Assembly (NCBI GenBank): GCA_900315765.1
Contig: ONAK01000017.1
Coordinates: forward strand, 1 to 39,651
Source of the DNA: an uncultured Prevotella sp.
GTDB taxonomy: Bacteria > Bacteroidota > Bacteroidia > Bacteroidales > Bacteroidaceae
Length of the DNA stretch: 39,651 nt
Direction of reading: 5' to 3'
The stretch's first letter is position 1. Each line of letters opens with the position of its first letter. Positions 23,267 through 32,938 of this stretch are shown here, piece after piece. The notes under the pieces are model-generated. The model did not search any database, was not told where the DNA came from, and saw nothing but the letters and a program-made list of their open reading frames with translations. A program made the translations under genes and the position numbers.

Positions 23267-23932
23267 TTACCAATTGATGGGAGACTGACCGTTTTGCTCT
23301 AAGTAGGCATTGCAGCGCGAGAATTGGTGCTGACCGAACCATCCACCACGATTAGCGCTTAAGGGCGATGGGTGAACAGACTCGAGTACCAGGTTACGAT
23401 TCTTATCAATCATATATGCCTTGCTGCGGGCATATCCGCCCCAAAGCATATATACCAAATGTTCACGATTGGCAGCAAGGGCCTGGATAGCGGCATCGGT
23501 AAACTTCTGCCAGCCTAATGCCGAGTGACTGTTTGCCTGATGGGCACGGACAGTGAGCGAAGCATTGAGAAGCAGCACACCTTGCTCAGCCCATCGGGTA
23601 AGATTGCCCGATGTTGGTATCTCCTTACCTAAATCAGCCTGTATCTCTTTAAAGATATTCTGCAGTGAGGGTGGGAACTGTATACCGTCCTGTACCGAGA
23701 AACTCAGACCGTGAGCCTGTCCTGGCTCGTGATATGGGTCTTGTCCGATAATCACCACTTTTACCTTATCAAACGGACACAGGTTAAAAGCATTGAAAAT
23801 CAGTTTACCTGGAGGATAGCAAGTAGTAGTCTGATATTCCTGTCGCACAGCTGCTGTGAGTTGTGCAAAGTAGGGTTTATCAAACTCGCTCTGCAAATAC
23901 TGCTTCCACGAATCTTCTATCTGCACATTCAT
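23267..23932 (-). CDS. ung: Uracil-DNA glycosylase
   Basis: The protein has 221 residues, the standard family 1 length. The water-activating loop is GQDPYHEPGQAHGLSFSV (catalytic Asp65). LLLNASLTVRAHQANSH carries the uracil-binding Asn, and the DNA-intercalation loop HPSPLSANRGGWFGQHQFS carries the catalytic His. It removes uracil from DNA in base excision repair. The start overlaps the stop of the HD hydrolase gene by 4 bp, so they are coupled. Confidence 0.97.
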   Translation of the reverse strand: MNVQIEDSWKQYLQSEFDKPYFAQLTAAVRQEYQTTTCYPPGKLIFNAFNLCPFDKVKVVIIGQDPYHEPGQAHGLSFSVQDGIQFPPSLQNIFKEIQADLGKEIPTSGNLTRWAEQGVLLLNASLTVRAHQANSHSALGWQKFTDAAIQALAANREHLVYMLWGGYARSKAYMIDKNRNLVLESVHPSPLSANRGGWFGQHQFSRCNAYLEQNGQSPINW

Positions 23933-24540
23933 AACTGCCTATTAATCTCGTCAATCATTACTTGTGGAAGAAGCTTTCGTGGGTCGTCACTATGAGGATT
24001 GATAGACTCCAGAAAATGAGGAAGTTCATTCTTATACACTTCCTTCATGTGATTATTGATTCTGTTCGACATCGAACACGAATAAGTGATGTTAGCCAGG
24101 CGGTCGGCCAGTTTCAGGAACGGAGCGTATGGTGTTTCGCGAATGCCGGCATAATAGCGGTCGTTACTTCTCTCAGCACGTGTCCTACCCTTCTCGTTAG
24201 TCAGTGCATAAACCATCTCGGCAGCCTGATAGGCCTGCTCGTCGCTCATAAAGAGAGCTGCGCCTTTCTTAACATCATTATAGGTCATACGCGCATCTTC
24301 GATACTATCGTGATAGAATGCGCCAAAAAACAACGGCAGGACATCAGCCTCCTGCTGGCAGACCAGGTGTCCGTATTTCAACACCAAGTCTGCCACCATG
24401 TCGAGGTGAACACTATAAGGATAATTCTCGTCGTAACGCTGGTTTACACTATCATGAAGCATGTGGGCATGCTCCCTTATCTCCTCGATAGTACCTGAGT
24501 ACTTATCCACATAGTGCTGAAAGTCCTGCTGTGTCATCAT
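23929..24540 (-). CDS. HD-domain phosphohydrolase, RelA/SpoT hydrolase-like
   Basis: The protein has 203 residues. It carries the HD motifs in RSH order: YPYSVHLDMVADLV (first His), FYHDSIEDA (the HDxxED motif) and LKLADRLANI (the last Asp; RSH proteins have KLADRLHNM). There is no synthetase, TGS or ACT domain, so it has the length of a small stand-alone hydrolase. A role in hydrolysing (p)ppGpp is a reasonable guess from these motifs, but other nucleotides are possible. It follows gpmI by 7 bp and overlaps ung by 4 bp. Confidence 0.82.
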   Translation of the reverse strand: MMTQQDFQHYVDKYSGTIEEIREHAHMLHDSVNQRYDENYPYSVHLDMVADLVLKYGHLVCQQEADVLPLFFGAFYHDSIEDARMTYNDVKKGAALFMSDEQAYQAAEMVYALTNEKGRTRAERSNDRYYAGIRETPYAPFLKLADRLANITYSCSMSNRINNHMKEVYKNELPHFLESINPHSDDPRKLLPQVMIDEINRQL

Positions 24541-24547
24541 ATCTATC

Positions 24548-26068
24548 TTAGTCCTGAATCAGGTTCTCACCAGTCATGTCTGCAGGCTGCTCCAGGCCCA
24601 TAATATGGAGGATTGAAGGAGCAACGTCAGCCAGACGACCATCTTTAACTGTAGCCGAATTGTTGTTGGTTACATAGATGAATGGTACTGGGTTCAGTGA
24701 GTGAGCTGTGTTAGGAGTTCCATCAGGGTTGATAGCGTTATCAGCATTACCATGGTCGGCAATGATGATAGCCTCGTAGTCGTTAGCCTTAGCAGCCTCG
24801 ATAACGTCCTTCACGCAGTTGTCAACAGCCCAAACGGCCTTTGCAATAGCGTTGTAGATACCAGTATGACCAACCATATCACCGTTTGCGAAGTTAACTA
24901 CAATGAAGTCGTATTTAGCCTCGTTGATAGCAGCAACCAGCTTATCCTTTACCTCGAAGGCACTCATCTCAGGCTTCAAATCGTAAGTAGCAACTTTTGG
25001 AGAAGGAACCAAGATACGATCCTCACCCTCGTATGGAGCCTCACGACCACCATTGAAGAAGAATGTTACGTGAGCATACTTCTCGGTTTCAGCGGTGTGC
25101 AACTGCTTCTTGCCCTGCTTGCTCAGATACTCGCCCAGCGTGTTCTCAACGTTCTCCTTAGGGAAGAGGATATGAACACCCTTGAAGTTTGCATCGTATG
25201 GAGTCATGCAGTAGTACTGCAGGCCTGGGATGGTCTTCATGCCCTGCTCTGGCATATCCTCCTGAGTCAGTGCGATAGTCATCTCCTTGGCACGGTCGTT
25301 ACGGAAGTTGATGAAGATAACAACATCACCCTCTTCGATGCAACCGTTAACAGCGGCATTGTGGATTGGCTTGATGAACTCATCGGTAACACCCTCATCA
25401 TAGCTCTCCTGCATAGCAGCAACCATATCGGTGCTCTGCTTACCGGTTCCGTTCACAATCAGGTCGTAACCCTCTTTGACACGCTCCCAACGCTTATCGC
25501 GGTCCATAGCATAGAAACGACCTACGATGCTAGCGATAGCAGCCTCATTGTCGGCACAAACCTTAGAAACCTGCTCGATAAAGCCCTTTCCACTCTTGGG
25601 GTCGGTATCACGACCATCCATAAAGCAATGAACAAACACCTGATTCTTCAGGCCGTAGGCCTTACCAATCTCGATGAGCTTGAACAGATGGTCGAGTGAA
25701 GAGTGAACACCACCGTCAGAAGTCAGACCCATCAGGTGCAGTTTCTTATTGTTCTCCTTTGCGTATGTGTATGCAGCCTTTACCTGAGGATTCTCCATGA
25801 TAGAACCATCCTTGCAGGCACGGTTAATCTTAACAAGGTCCTGATAAACGATGCGACCAGCACCGATATTGAGGTGACCTACCTCAGAGTTACCCATCTG
25901 TCCGTCGGGCAGACCAACATCTTCACCAGATGCCATCAGCTGAGAATGAGCTGAAGTTGCAGTCAACAGATCGAGGTAAGGAGTTGGAGTATTAAAGATA
26001 ACATCACCCTTACCATGCTTACCGATTCCCCATCCATCGAGAATCATCAAAAGTGCTTTCTTTGCCAT
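24548..26068 (-). CDS. gpmI: 2,3-bisphosphoglycerate-independent phosphoglycerate mutase
   Basis: The protein has 506 residues. It is an alkaline-phosphatase-superfamily enzyme with two manganese ions: [11 protein letters not shown] (Asp11), [16 protein letters not shown] with the catalytic Ser61, [40 protein letters not shown] and [10 protein letters not shown]. It interconverts 3- and 2-phosphoglycerate in glycolysis. It has its own -7 promoter box and is first in a unit with an HD hydrolase, ung and probably DUF3109. No key residue is missing. Confidence 0.97.
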   Translation of the reverse strand: MAKKALLMILDGWGIGKHGKGDVIFNTPTPYLDLLTATSAHSQLMASGEDVGLPDGQMGNSEVGHLNIGAGRIVYQDLVKINRACKDGSIMENPQVKAAYTYAKENNKKLHLMGLTSDGGVHSSLDHLFKLIEIGKAYGLKNQVFVHCFMDGRDTDPKSGKGFIEQVSKVCADNEAAIASIVGRFYAMDRDKRWERVKEGYDLIVNGTGKQSTDMVAAMQESYDEGVTDEFIKPIHNAAVNGCIEEGDVVIFINFRNDRAKEMTIALTQEDMPEQGMKTIPGLQYYCMTPYDANFKGVHILFPKENVENTLGEYLSKQGKKQLHTAETEKYAHVTFFFNGGREAPYEGEDRILVPSPKVATYDLKPEMSAFEVKDKLVAAINEAKYDFIVVNFANGDMVGHTGIYNAIAKAVWAVDNCVKDVIEAAKANDYEAIIIADHGNADNAINPDGTPNTAHSLNPVPFIYVTNNNSATVKDGRLADVAPSILHIMGLEQPADMTGENLIQD

Positions 26069-26111
26069 AATCTTATTACTAATTTTAAACGTACGTTCTT
26101 ATTTTGCGCTG

Positions 26112-26136
26112 CAAAGATACAAAAATATTTTGTATC
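26112..26136 (-). promoter_or_regulatory. gpmI promoter element overlapping a palindrome
   Basis: On the minus strand TATCTTTG (26119-26112) is a good -7 box, 44 nt before the gpmI ATG; a TTTTG lies about 23 nt upstream. A perfect palindrome, GATACAAAA (26116-26124) with TTTTGTATC (26128-26136), overlaps both the -7 box and the rnhB stop codon. Confidence 0.55.
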
Positions 26137-26761
26137 ATTCACCAAAATCTATACTTAATTGTCCATCACCCAGCAGATTATAACTTTTTCTGTGATAGGG
26201 TGTGATACCAAATTGTTTTATTGCCTCACGATGTTTTTTGGTGGGATAGCCCTTGTTCGACAGCCAGTCGTACTGAGGATATTCCTCGGCCAGCTGGTTC
26301 ATATAGTCATCACGATAGGTCTTTGCAAGAATGCTTGCAGCAGCAATGGCCATATATTTACCATCACCCTTAACTATCGTGGTAGAAGGCAGTGTATTGC
26401 CATCAGCGGGATCCTTATAGGGCTTAAAACGATTTCCATCTACGATGATTGCCTCAGGACGAACCTTGAGTTGGTCAAGGGCGCGATGCATCGCTAATAT
26501 CGAGGCGTTAAGGATGTTAATCTTATCTATCTCCTCAGGTGTCACGATGCCCACTGCCCAAGCCACAGCATCACGCTCAATCATCTCACGCAGTTGATAG
26601 CGCTTCTTCTCTGAGAGCTGCTTTGAGTCGTTGAGTAACTCGTTCTGATAACCATCGGGCAGTATCACAGCAGCAGCATACACACTGCCAGCCAGACAAC
26701 CACGCCCAGCTTCGTCACAGCCTGCTTCTATCTTGCCTTCGTAGAAATGACTTGCCAGCAT
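26135..26761 (-). CDS. rnhB: Ribonuclease HII
   Basis: The protein has 208 residues. GCDEAGRGCLAGSVYAAAV gives Asp16 and Glu17 of the active site and the family's GRG loop; IIVDGNRF gives the third Asp; AAASILAKTYRDDYM carries the conserved catalytic region. It cuts RNA in RNA-DNA hybrids and removes misinserted ribonucleotides. It starts 15 bp after sufS, at the end of the long rimP-to-rnhB run. Confidence 0.96.
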   Translation of the reverse strand: MLASHFYEGKIEAGCDEAGRGCLAGSVYAAAVILPDGYQNELLNDSKQLSEKKRYQLREMIERDAVAWAVGIVTPEEIDKINILNASILAMHRALDQLKVRPEAIIVDGNRFKPYKDPADGNTLPSTTIVKGDGKYMAIAAASILAKTYRDDYMNQLAEEYPQYDWLSNKGYPTKKHREAIKQFGITPYHRKSYNLLGDGQLSIDFGE

Positions 26762-26776
26762 TTTACCTTTTTACCT

Positions 26777-27997
26777 TTAAAACATTTGCGATACTCGGCG
26801 GATACCAGCTACAAGGGTGTCAATTTCTTCCTTAGTATTGTAAAGGGCGAACGAAGCTCGAACGGTACCGCTGATATTCAAACGATCCATAAGCGGCTGA
26901 GCGCAATGGTGACCTGTACGAACGGCGATGCCAAGACGGTCGAGAAGGGTTCCCATATCCAAATGGTGGATATTGCCCACGTTGAAACTCACCACAGCAT
27001 CTTTATCCGAAGCGTTCATAGGACCGTAAATTTTCATTCCATCGATAGTCTGGAGCTGTTCCATGCAGTAATGAGTCAGTTCTTGCTCATGCTGCTGAAT
27101 GGCCTCAAAGCCGATGGAATCAATATAATCTATAGCTTTAGCCAAACCATGAGTAGCCACATAATCAGGGGTACCAGCCTCGAACTTAAATGGCAAGCGC
27201 TCGAAGGTGGTCTTCTCCCATGTCACCTTATCTATCATCTCACCACCACCCTGATAAGGAGGCAGTTTCTCAAGCCACTCTTCCTTTCCATAGAGAACAC
27301 CGATGCCAGTTGGACCATACATCTTATGACCACTGAAAGCAAAAAAGTCGCAATCCATCGCCTGAACGTCCACTTTAAAGTGTGGTGCACTCTGAGCGCC
27401 GTCAACCAACACAGGGATTCCGTGGGCATGGGCCATTTTAATGATTTCACCGACAGGATTAATAGTGCCAAGCACATTGCTCACATGAGCCACACTGATA
27501 ATCTTTGTACGAGAAGTGATGAGTGATTCTAACTGATCAAGACAGAGGATTCCATCATCGGTAATGGGAATGTGCTTCACAATAATTCCCCGTTTCATCG
27601 CCTGAAGCTGCCACGACACGATATTTGAGTGATGCTCCATCTCGGTAACGATGACCTCGTCGCCATCGCGCATCTGACTCTCGCAGAACGAGCTGGCCAC
27701 CAGATTGATAGCTTCGGTAGTACCACGGGTAAAAACGATCTCCTCTATCTTGCGAGCGTTGATAAAGCCACGAACTTTCTCACGGGCTGCCTCGTGCAAA
27801 TCAGTGGCCTGTTGACTAAGATAGTGAACGCCACGATGCACATTGGCATTAACATTAAGATACTCGTCTCTCATAGCATCGAGCACCATGAGTGGTTTCT
27901 GAGTGGTAGCCGCATTGTCAAGATAAACCAGCGGCTTTTTATAAACCTCACGAGACAGGATAGGGAAATCTTCTCTTATTTTATTTATATCGTACAT
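26777..27997 (-). CDS. sufS: SufS-type cysteine desulfurase
   Basis: I chose the ATG at 27997 (406 residues, MYDINKIREDFPIL), which is 5 bp after the sufD stop. A longer frame to 28045 would overlap sufD. It is a class V aminotransferase-fold PLP enzyme: YLDNAATTQKP, ELEHHSN-like MEHHSNIVSWQ, VDGAQSAPH, the PLP lysine in FSGHKMYGPTGIGVLYG, and RTGHHCAQPLM with the catalytic Cys. It takes sulfur from cysteine for Fe-S cluster assembly on SufBCD. No sufE or sufU gene is seen next to it. Confidence 0.96.
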   Translation of the reverse strand: MYDINKIREDFPILSREVYKKPLVYLDNAATTQKPLMVLDAMRDEYLNVNANVHRGVHYLSQQATDLHEAAREKVRGFINARKIEEIVFTRGTTEAINLVASSFCESQMRDGDEVIVTEMEHHSNIVSWQLQAMKRGIIVKHIPITDDGILCLDQLESLITSRTKIISVAHVSNVLGTINPVGEIIKMAHAHGIPVLVDGAQSAPHFKVDVQAMDCDFFAFSGHKMYGPTGIGVLYGKEEWLEKLPPYQGGGEMIDKVTWEKTTFERLPFKFEAGTPDYVATHGLAKAIDYIDSIGFEAIQQHEQELTHYCMEQLQTIDGMKIYGPMNASDKDAVVSFNVGNIHHLDMGTLLDRLGIAVRTGHHCAQPLMDRLNISGTVRASFALYNTKEEIDTLVAGIRRVSQMF

Positions 27998-28001
27998 ATA
28001 T

Positions 28002-29357
28002 TTATTTACAGAGTTTGCATCCCGAACACTTGTTAAGTTCACCACGGAATCGCTTTTCTACCAAATAGTGCAGACGATCGCGGAGGGGTTCAAGCTGCAT
28101 GTGATCGACAACCTCGTTGATAAACGCATTCTGCAACAACACCTTAGCCTCCTGCAGTGAGATGCCACGCTGACGCATGTAGAACAGGGCTGCATCGTTG
28201 AGCTGACCAACAGTTGAGCCATGAGCACACTTTACATCGTCGGCATATATCTCAAGCATAGGCTGTGTGTACATACGAGCCTCTTTGGTAGCTGTCAGGT
28301 TCTGATTAGTCATCTGCGAAGATGTCTTCTGAGCCCCATGCTCTACCAAAACACGACCAGCAAAGGCGCCTGTTGACTTATCGTCGAGCACATATTTATA
28401 AAGTTCCTGACTAGTGCAATGAGGTACTTTATGAACGATAAGGGTATTATTATCTACATGCTGCTGTTTATCGGCTATCACACAACCATAACACTGGCAC
28501 TCAGCTCCCTCACCGCTGAAGATAAGATCGAGTTTATTGCGGGTGATACCATTATGCAGGGTGATGACGTTGTGATTTACACGACTATTGGCCTGCTGAT
28601 CGATATATACATTACTAAGGCGCACATTCTTATGATGCGTCTCCTCCATACAATAGAGGTCAAGAGATGCATTCTCGCCGACATAAGCCTCAATCACCTG
28701 AGTAGCAAGGAAGTTACGGTCGTCGGCTGCATGGTCACAGAACAGCATCTTTATTTCTGCATTTGCCTCCAAAACGATGAGCACACGACGATTTACCATC
28801 AAGTCGGGTACTACACGCAGGGCATTCTGTGGCGTGGCCTTCAGAATGTTGATGACCTGTATGGCTCGATCTACCTTTACGTTCTTGGGTACATAAACCA
28901 GCAGTCCATCCTGCGCCAACATAGTGTTGAGAGCCGTAATAGCATCTTCGCTCGTCTTAGCAAGCTTAGTATAATATTTAGCCACCAACTCTGGATAATC
29001 ACGCATAGAGCCGATAATCACGCCATCAGGTATATGTCCCTTAGGCTTATCATCGTGAAAGAACATGTCGTTAACCACGAAGTAGAGGCTGGTACTCAGA
29101 TTGGGCACATCGCAACGGAAAGCCTCATAGGGATCAACAGGAATCTGCAGGCGATTGAGATTTACACCATAATCGGGCTCAAAAAGTTTCTGAATATCGG
29201 TGTACTTGTATCGCTCCACCTTTTTCGTTGGGAAACCCTGCTTGCAGAAGTCCTCGAAGGCCTGATCGCGCACCACGTTCATCGACTCTGGGGCATGATC
29301 AAAAATCATCTGCCGAGCCTGGTTATAGAGATCTATATATTGATTCTCACTATTCAT
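28002..29357 (-). CDS. sufD: SufD, Fe-S cluster assembly scaffold subunit
   Basis: I chose the ATG at 29357 (451 residues, MNSENQYIDLYNQ); an earlier ATG at 29366 is possible. The C-terminal half has the SufBD beta-helix signature: FAGRVLVEHGAQKTSSQMTN, then YTQPMLEIYADDVKCAHGST with the conserved His, and FYMRQRGISLQEAKVLL. The N-terminal half is the variable SufD helical domain. It forms the SufBC2D complex. The extreme C terminus ends in CSGCKLCK, an unusual Cys cluster for SufD that is seen in some Bacteroidetes. It lies between sufC and sufS. Confidence 0.94.
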   Translation of the reverse strand: MNSENQYIDLYNQARQMIFDHAPESMNVVRDQAFEDFCKQGFPTKKVERYKYTDIQKLFEPDYGVNLNRLQIPVDPYEAFRCDVPNLSTSLYFVVNDMFFHDDKPKGHIPDGVIIGSMRDYPELVAKYYTKLAKTSEDAITALNTMLAQDGLLVYVPKNVKVDRAIQVINILKATPQNALRVVPDLMVNRRVLIVLEANAEIKMLFCDHAADDRNFLATQVIEAYVGENASLDLYCMEETHHKNVRLSNVYIDQQANSRVNHNVITLHNGITRNKLDLIFSGEGAECQCYGCVIADKQQHVDNNTLIVHKVPHCTSQELYKYVLDDKSTGAFAGRVLVEHGAQKTSSQMTNQNLTATKEARMYTQPMLEIYADDVKCAHGSTVGQLNDAALFYMRQRGISLQEAKVLLQNAFINEVVDHMQLEPLRDRLHYLVEKRFRGELNKCSGCKLCK

Positions 29358-29389
29358 AATTGTCAATTATCAATTTTCAATTGTCAATT
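29358..29389. repeat. A+T-rich AATTGNCAATT-type repeat between sufC and sufD
   Basis: CAATT recurs every 6-8 nt with varying spacers (for example TCAATTATCAATTTTCAATT). It resembles the tandem repeat at 23232-23259. It fills most of the 36-bp sufC-sufD spacer. Confidence 0.6.
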
Positions 29390-29393
29390 AAGA

Positions 29394-30149
29394 TCACTCT
29401 TCCCCAATTTCTTCCTTAATCCAATCGTAGCCGTGCTCCTGAATCTGCACAGCCAGCTCTGGACCACCGGTCTTTACGATACGACCTTTATAAAGCACAT
29501 GCACAAACTGAGGCTTTATCATTTCGAGCAGACGGTCGTAGTGAGTAATGACGATGCACGATGTCTCTGGTGTCTGGAGTTTGTTGACACCCTCGGCTAC
29601 AATGCGCATTGCATCCACGTCAAGACCAGAGTCGGTCTCGTCAAGAATGCTCAACTTGGGTTCGAGCATAGCCATTTGGAATATCTCGTTGCGTTTTTTC
29701 TCACCACCACTAAAGCCCTCATTTACAGAGCGATTAGCCAGTTTAGAGTCGAGCTCTACAATTTTCCTTTTTTCACGCTGAAGTTTCAGGAACTCGGCAG
29801 CATTCATGGGCTCCAATCCCTGATACTTACGTTTCTCGTTGATGGCAGCCTTCATAAAGTTGGTCATCGATACACCAGGAATCTCAACAGGATACTGGAA
29901 CGAGAGAAACAGTCCCTCGTGAGCACGATCCTCTGGTTTCATCTCCAACAGGTTCTTGCCATTGAAATAAGCCTCACCCTCAGTAACCTCGTAAAGCGGA
30001 TTGCCAACAAGTACAGCACTCAGGGTTGACTTACCAGAACCATTAGGTCCCATGATAGCATGTGTCTCGCCATCATTAATGACAAGATCAATACCCTTCA
30101 ATATTTCTTTATCGCCAATCTTGGCGTGTAAGTTCTTTACTTCTAACAT
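29394..30149 (-). CDS. sufC: SufC, Fe-S assembly ATPase
   Basis: The protein has 251 residues. Walker A is GPNGSGKST, the signature is FSGGEKKRNE (SufC-specific GEKKR), and Walker B LSILDETDSGLD is followed by ITHYDRLL (switch His). The motifs SFQYPVEIPGVSM and AMLEPKL are typical of SufC. It is the soluble ABC ATPase that drives SufBC2D. It starts 18 bp after the purine permease gene. Confidence 0.97.
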   Translation of the reverse strand: MLEVKNLHAKIGDKEILKGIDLVINDGETHAIMGPNGSGKSTLSAVLVGNPLYEVTEGEAYFNGKNLLEMKPEDRAHEGLFLSFQYPVEIPGVSMTNFMKAAINEKRKYQGLEPMNAAEFLKLQREKRKIVELDSKLANRSVNEGFSGGEKKRNEIFQMAMLEPKLSILDETDSGLDVDAMRIVAEGVNKLQTPETSCIVITHYDRLLEMIKPQFVHVLYKGRIVKTGGPELAVQIQEHGYDWIKEEIGEE

Positions 30150-30167
30150 AATACTATTTAATACGAA

Positions 30168-31475
30168 CTATAGGAAAGCATAACGACAAATAAACAGGAC
30201 TGCCAAAAGGATGGTACCCCAGTTCATATTGTTACGTTCGTCTTCATCTTTTAATGTACCTGACAACAGATGTATCAGCACATAAGAAATGACACCCATC
30301 AAGATACCATCGGAAATACTATAGGTGAGTGGCATTAGTACTATACATACAAAACAAGGTATAGCTGTTACAAATTTTGAGAAATCAACCTTGCGAATAT
30401 CGTGCATCATCATCACACCTACCAGAATCAGTGCTGCAGCTGTAGCCTGAGCAGGAATAGCCAGGAACAGAGGCGCAAAGAGTAATGCCACAAGGAAACA
30501 GATGGCTACAGTAAAGCTGGTTAGACCAGAACGTCCACCTACATTCACACCCGAGGCACTCTCAACGTATGTGGTTACGGTTGATGTACCAAGCATTGCT
30601 CCAACGGTTGTACCGATGGCATCAGCCATAAAGGCCTGATTCAGATTCTTCACATTACCGTTTTCATCAACCATACCAGCACGGTTTGATACACCGATAA
30701 GGGTACCGATGGTATCAAACATATCAATAAATAAGAAAGTCAGTACCACAACAACCATATCTACCGAGAAAATGTTATGCCACTCAAACTGCCAGAAGAT
30801 AGGGGCTATTGATGGAGGTGTAGACATGATACCAGAATAGTTGGTTACGCCCAATGGAATACCTACGATAGTTGTAGCTAAAATACCAATGAGCAAGGCT
30901 CCTGTAACACCTCTAACCAAGAGTGCGGCTGTTAACAGTATACCAAAAATGCTGAGTAACACTGCAGGATTATGCATATCACCCAATGTGATGAAAGTTG
31001 CCTCTGAAGAGGTTACAATACCAGCCCCCTTCAGACCCACAAAGGCGATAAAGAGACCGATACCAGGACTGATAGCTCGACGCAAAACCAGCGGAATGGC
31101 GTTTACAATATGCTGGCGCAAACCTGTAATGGTTAACAAGATGAAGATGAGACCTTCAATCATGACAGCTGTTAGTGCGAACTGCCACGAATAGCCCATG
31201 GTAAGCACTACTGTGTACGCAAAGAAAGCATTCAGTCCCATACCAGGTGCCAAGGCAAAAGGCAGCTTGGCATAGATTGCCATCACCAAAGTACCCACTA
31301 TTGCCGAGATGCAAGTTGTGGTAAACACTGCTCCTGCATCCATACCAGTAGCTGAGAGAATGCTGGGATTGACAGCTAAAATGTAAGCCATCGTCAAAAA
31401 AGTGGTAATGCCACCAATAACCTCCTTGCGCAAAGTCATCTTGGAGGGATCAAATCCAAATAATTTCTCTAACAT
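30168..31475 (-). CDS. NCS2 family purine (hypoxanthine/guanine-type) permease
   Basis: The protein has 435 residues with about 12-14 hydrophobic segments. AzgA/PbuG-type features are TTFLTMAYILAVNPSILS at the start, GLNAFFAYTV, SPGIGLFIAFVGLKGAGIV, DMFDTIGTLIGVSNRAGM and STVTTYVESASGVNVGGRSG. These define the nucleobase-cation symporter-2 AzgA-like branch (adenine, guanine or hypoxanthine uptake). The exact substrate cannot be read. It is placed between sufB (12 bp away) and sufC (18 bp), which is odd because the suf genes form one machine. Confidence 0.93.
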   Translation of the reverse strand: MLEKLFGFDPSKMTLRKEVIGGITTFLTMAYILAVNPSILSATGMDAGAVFTTTCISAIVGTLVMAIYAKLPFALAPGMGLNAFFAYTVVLTMGYSWQFALTAVMIEGLIFILLTITGLRQHIVNAIPLVLRRAISPGIGLFIAFVGLKGAGIVTSSEATFITLGDMHNPAVLLSIFGILLTAALLVRGVTGALLIGILATTIVGIPLGVTNYSGIMSTPPSIAPIFWQFEWHNIFSVDMVVVVLTFLFIDMFDTIGTLIGVSNRAGMVDENGNVKNLNQAFMADAIGTTVGAMLGTSTVTTYVESASGVNVGGRSGLTSFTVAICFLVALLFAPLFLAIPAQATAAALILVGVMMMHDIRKVDFSKFVTAIPCFVCIVLMPLTYSISDGILMGVISYVLIHLLSGTLKDEDERNNMNWGTILLAVLFICRYAFL

Positions 31476-31487
31476 CGTCTTTATTGT

Positions 31488-32936
31488 TTAACCTACAGTT
31501 CCTTCTAATGATACGCTTAATAGTTTCTGAGCCTCAACGGCAAACTCCATAGGCAGCTTCTGCAGCACCTCTTTGGCATAGCCATTGACGATGAGTCCTA
31601 CAGCCTGCTCTGTGGGTATGCCTCGCTGATTGCAATAGAACAGCTGATCCTCTGAGATCTTCGAGGTGGTAGCCTCGTGCTCGAATACAGCCGTATCGTT
31701 GTGAACATCCATATAAGGGAAGGTGTGAGCACCACAATCAGAGCCCAACAGCAGTGAGTCGCACGATGAGTAGTTACGTGCATTGTCGGCTGTTGATGCA
31801 GCACGGACCAGTCCGCGATATGAATTCTGTGAATGTCCAGCCGAAATACCCTTAGAGATGATTGTAGACTTGGTGTTCTTACCAATATGAATCATCTTGG
31901 TACCGGTGTCGGCCTCCTGATAGTTGTTGGTAACAGCGACTGAGTAGAACTCTGCCACACTGTTATCACCACGCAGGATACAAGATGGATACTTCCATGT
32001 AATGGCAGAACCCGTCTCTACCTGAGTCCACGACAACTTAGAATCAACTCCACGCAAATCGCCACGCTTGGTTACCAGATTAAGCACACCGCCCTTACCA
32101 TTCTCATCACCGGGATACCAGTTCTGAACAGTTGAGTACTTCACCTCTGCACGGTTCATGACTATGATCTCAACGATAGCGGCATGCAACTGATTCTCAT
32201 CGCGCATCGGGGCTGTACAACCTTCAAGATACGATACATAGGCATCGTCGTCGGCAATAATCAAAGTACGTTCAAACTGACCTGTGTTTCTTGCATTGAT
32301 GCGGAAATAAGAGCTAAGCTCCATAGGACAGCGAACGCCTTTGGGGATATATACAAACGAACCATCACTAAACACAGCTGAGTTGAGGGCAGCAAAGAAA
32401 TTATCTTTATAGGGCACTACTGTTCCCAGGTACTGACGCACCAAATCGCCATGTTCCTTAATAGCCTCGCCGATAGAGCAGAAGATAACACCTTTCTCAC
32501 GAAGTTTTTCCTTAAAGGTGGTCTTTACGCTCACCGAGTCCATAATGGCATCAACGGCCGTGTTACCACTAAGCGCCAAGCGTTCCTCAAGAGGAATACC
32601 CAGCTTATCGAAGGTTTTTTCCAACTCCGGATCAATCTTACCATCACCCTCAGGTTTTTTGGCCAGTGGGTCGGCATAATAGCTAATAGCCTGATAATCA
32701 ATCTCGGGCACATGCACATGGCCCCATTTGGGCTCCGTTTGTTCCTTCCAGTAGCGGAACGCTTTAAGGCGGAACTCGAGCATCCACTCGGGCTCCCCTT
32801 TCTTAGCAGAGATGAGCCGAACGATATCCTCGTTCAGCCCCTTCTCTATTATCTCAGTATGTACATCTGTGGTAAAGCCAAACTCGTACTTCTGTTCAGC
32901 CACCTGACGTACAAATGCATTCTTTTGTTCTGACAT
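31488..32936 (-). CDS. sufB: SufB, Fe-S cluster assembly scaffold subunit
   Basis: The protein has 482 residues. Diagnostic motifs are [15 protein letters not shown] and [11 protein letters not shown] near the start, the beta-helix core [66 protein letters not shown] (with the conserved Cys) and [20 protein letters not shown]. It is the scaffold on which the cluster is built, with SufC and SufD. The start codon follows the infB stop by only 2 bp, so expression is tied to the translation-factor operon. Confidence 0.97.
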   Translation of the reverse strand: MSEQKNAFVRQVAEQKYEFGFTTDVHTEIIEKGLNEDIVRLISAKKGEPEWMLEFRLKAFRYWKEQTEPKWGHVHVPEIDYQAISYYADPLAKKPEGDGKIDPELEKTFDKLGIPLEERLALSGNTAVDAIMDSVSVKTTFKEKLREKGVIFCSIGEAIKEHGDLVRQYLGTVVPYKDNFFAALNSAVFSDGSFVYIPKGVRCPMELSSYFRINARNTGQFERTLIIADDDAYVSYLEGCTAPMRDENQLHAAIVEIIVMNRAEVKYSTVQNWYPGDENGKGGVLNLVTKRGDLRGVDSKLSWTQVETGSAITWKYPSCILRGDNSVAEFYSVAVTNNYQEADTGTKMIHIGKNTKSTIISKGISAGHSQNSYRGLVRAASTADNARNYSSCDSLLLGSDCGAHTFPYMDVHNDTAVFEHEATTSKISEDQLFYCNQRGIPTEQAVGLIVNGYAKEVLQKLPMEFAVEAQKLLSVSLEGTVG

Positions 32937-32938
32937 TA

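Noticed and set aside
24701-25699. A 332-codon open frame on the plus strand
   Set aside because: It is antisense to gpmI, which is intact with all catalytic motifs. No start signal or domain is seen.
26747-27526. A 259-codon open frame on the plus strand
   Set aside because: It is antisense to sufS and has no domain.
28419-30029. A 536-codon open frame on the plus strand
   Set aside because: It lies fully antisense to sufD and sufC, which have complete family motifs. Its translation shows no domain and has an odd composition rich in Ile, Leu and His.
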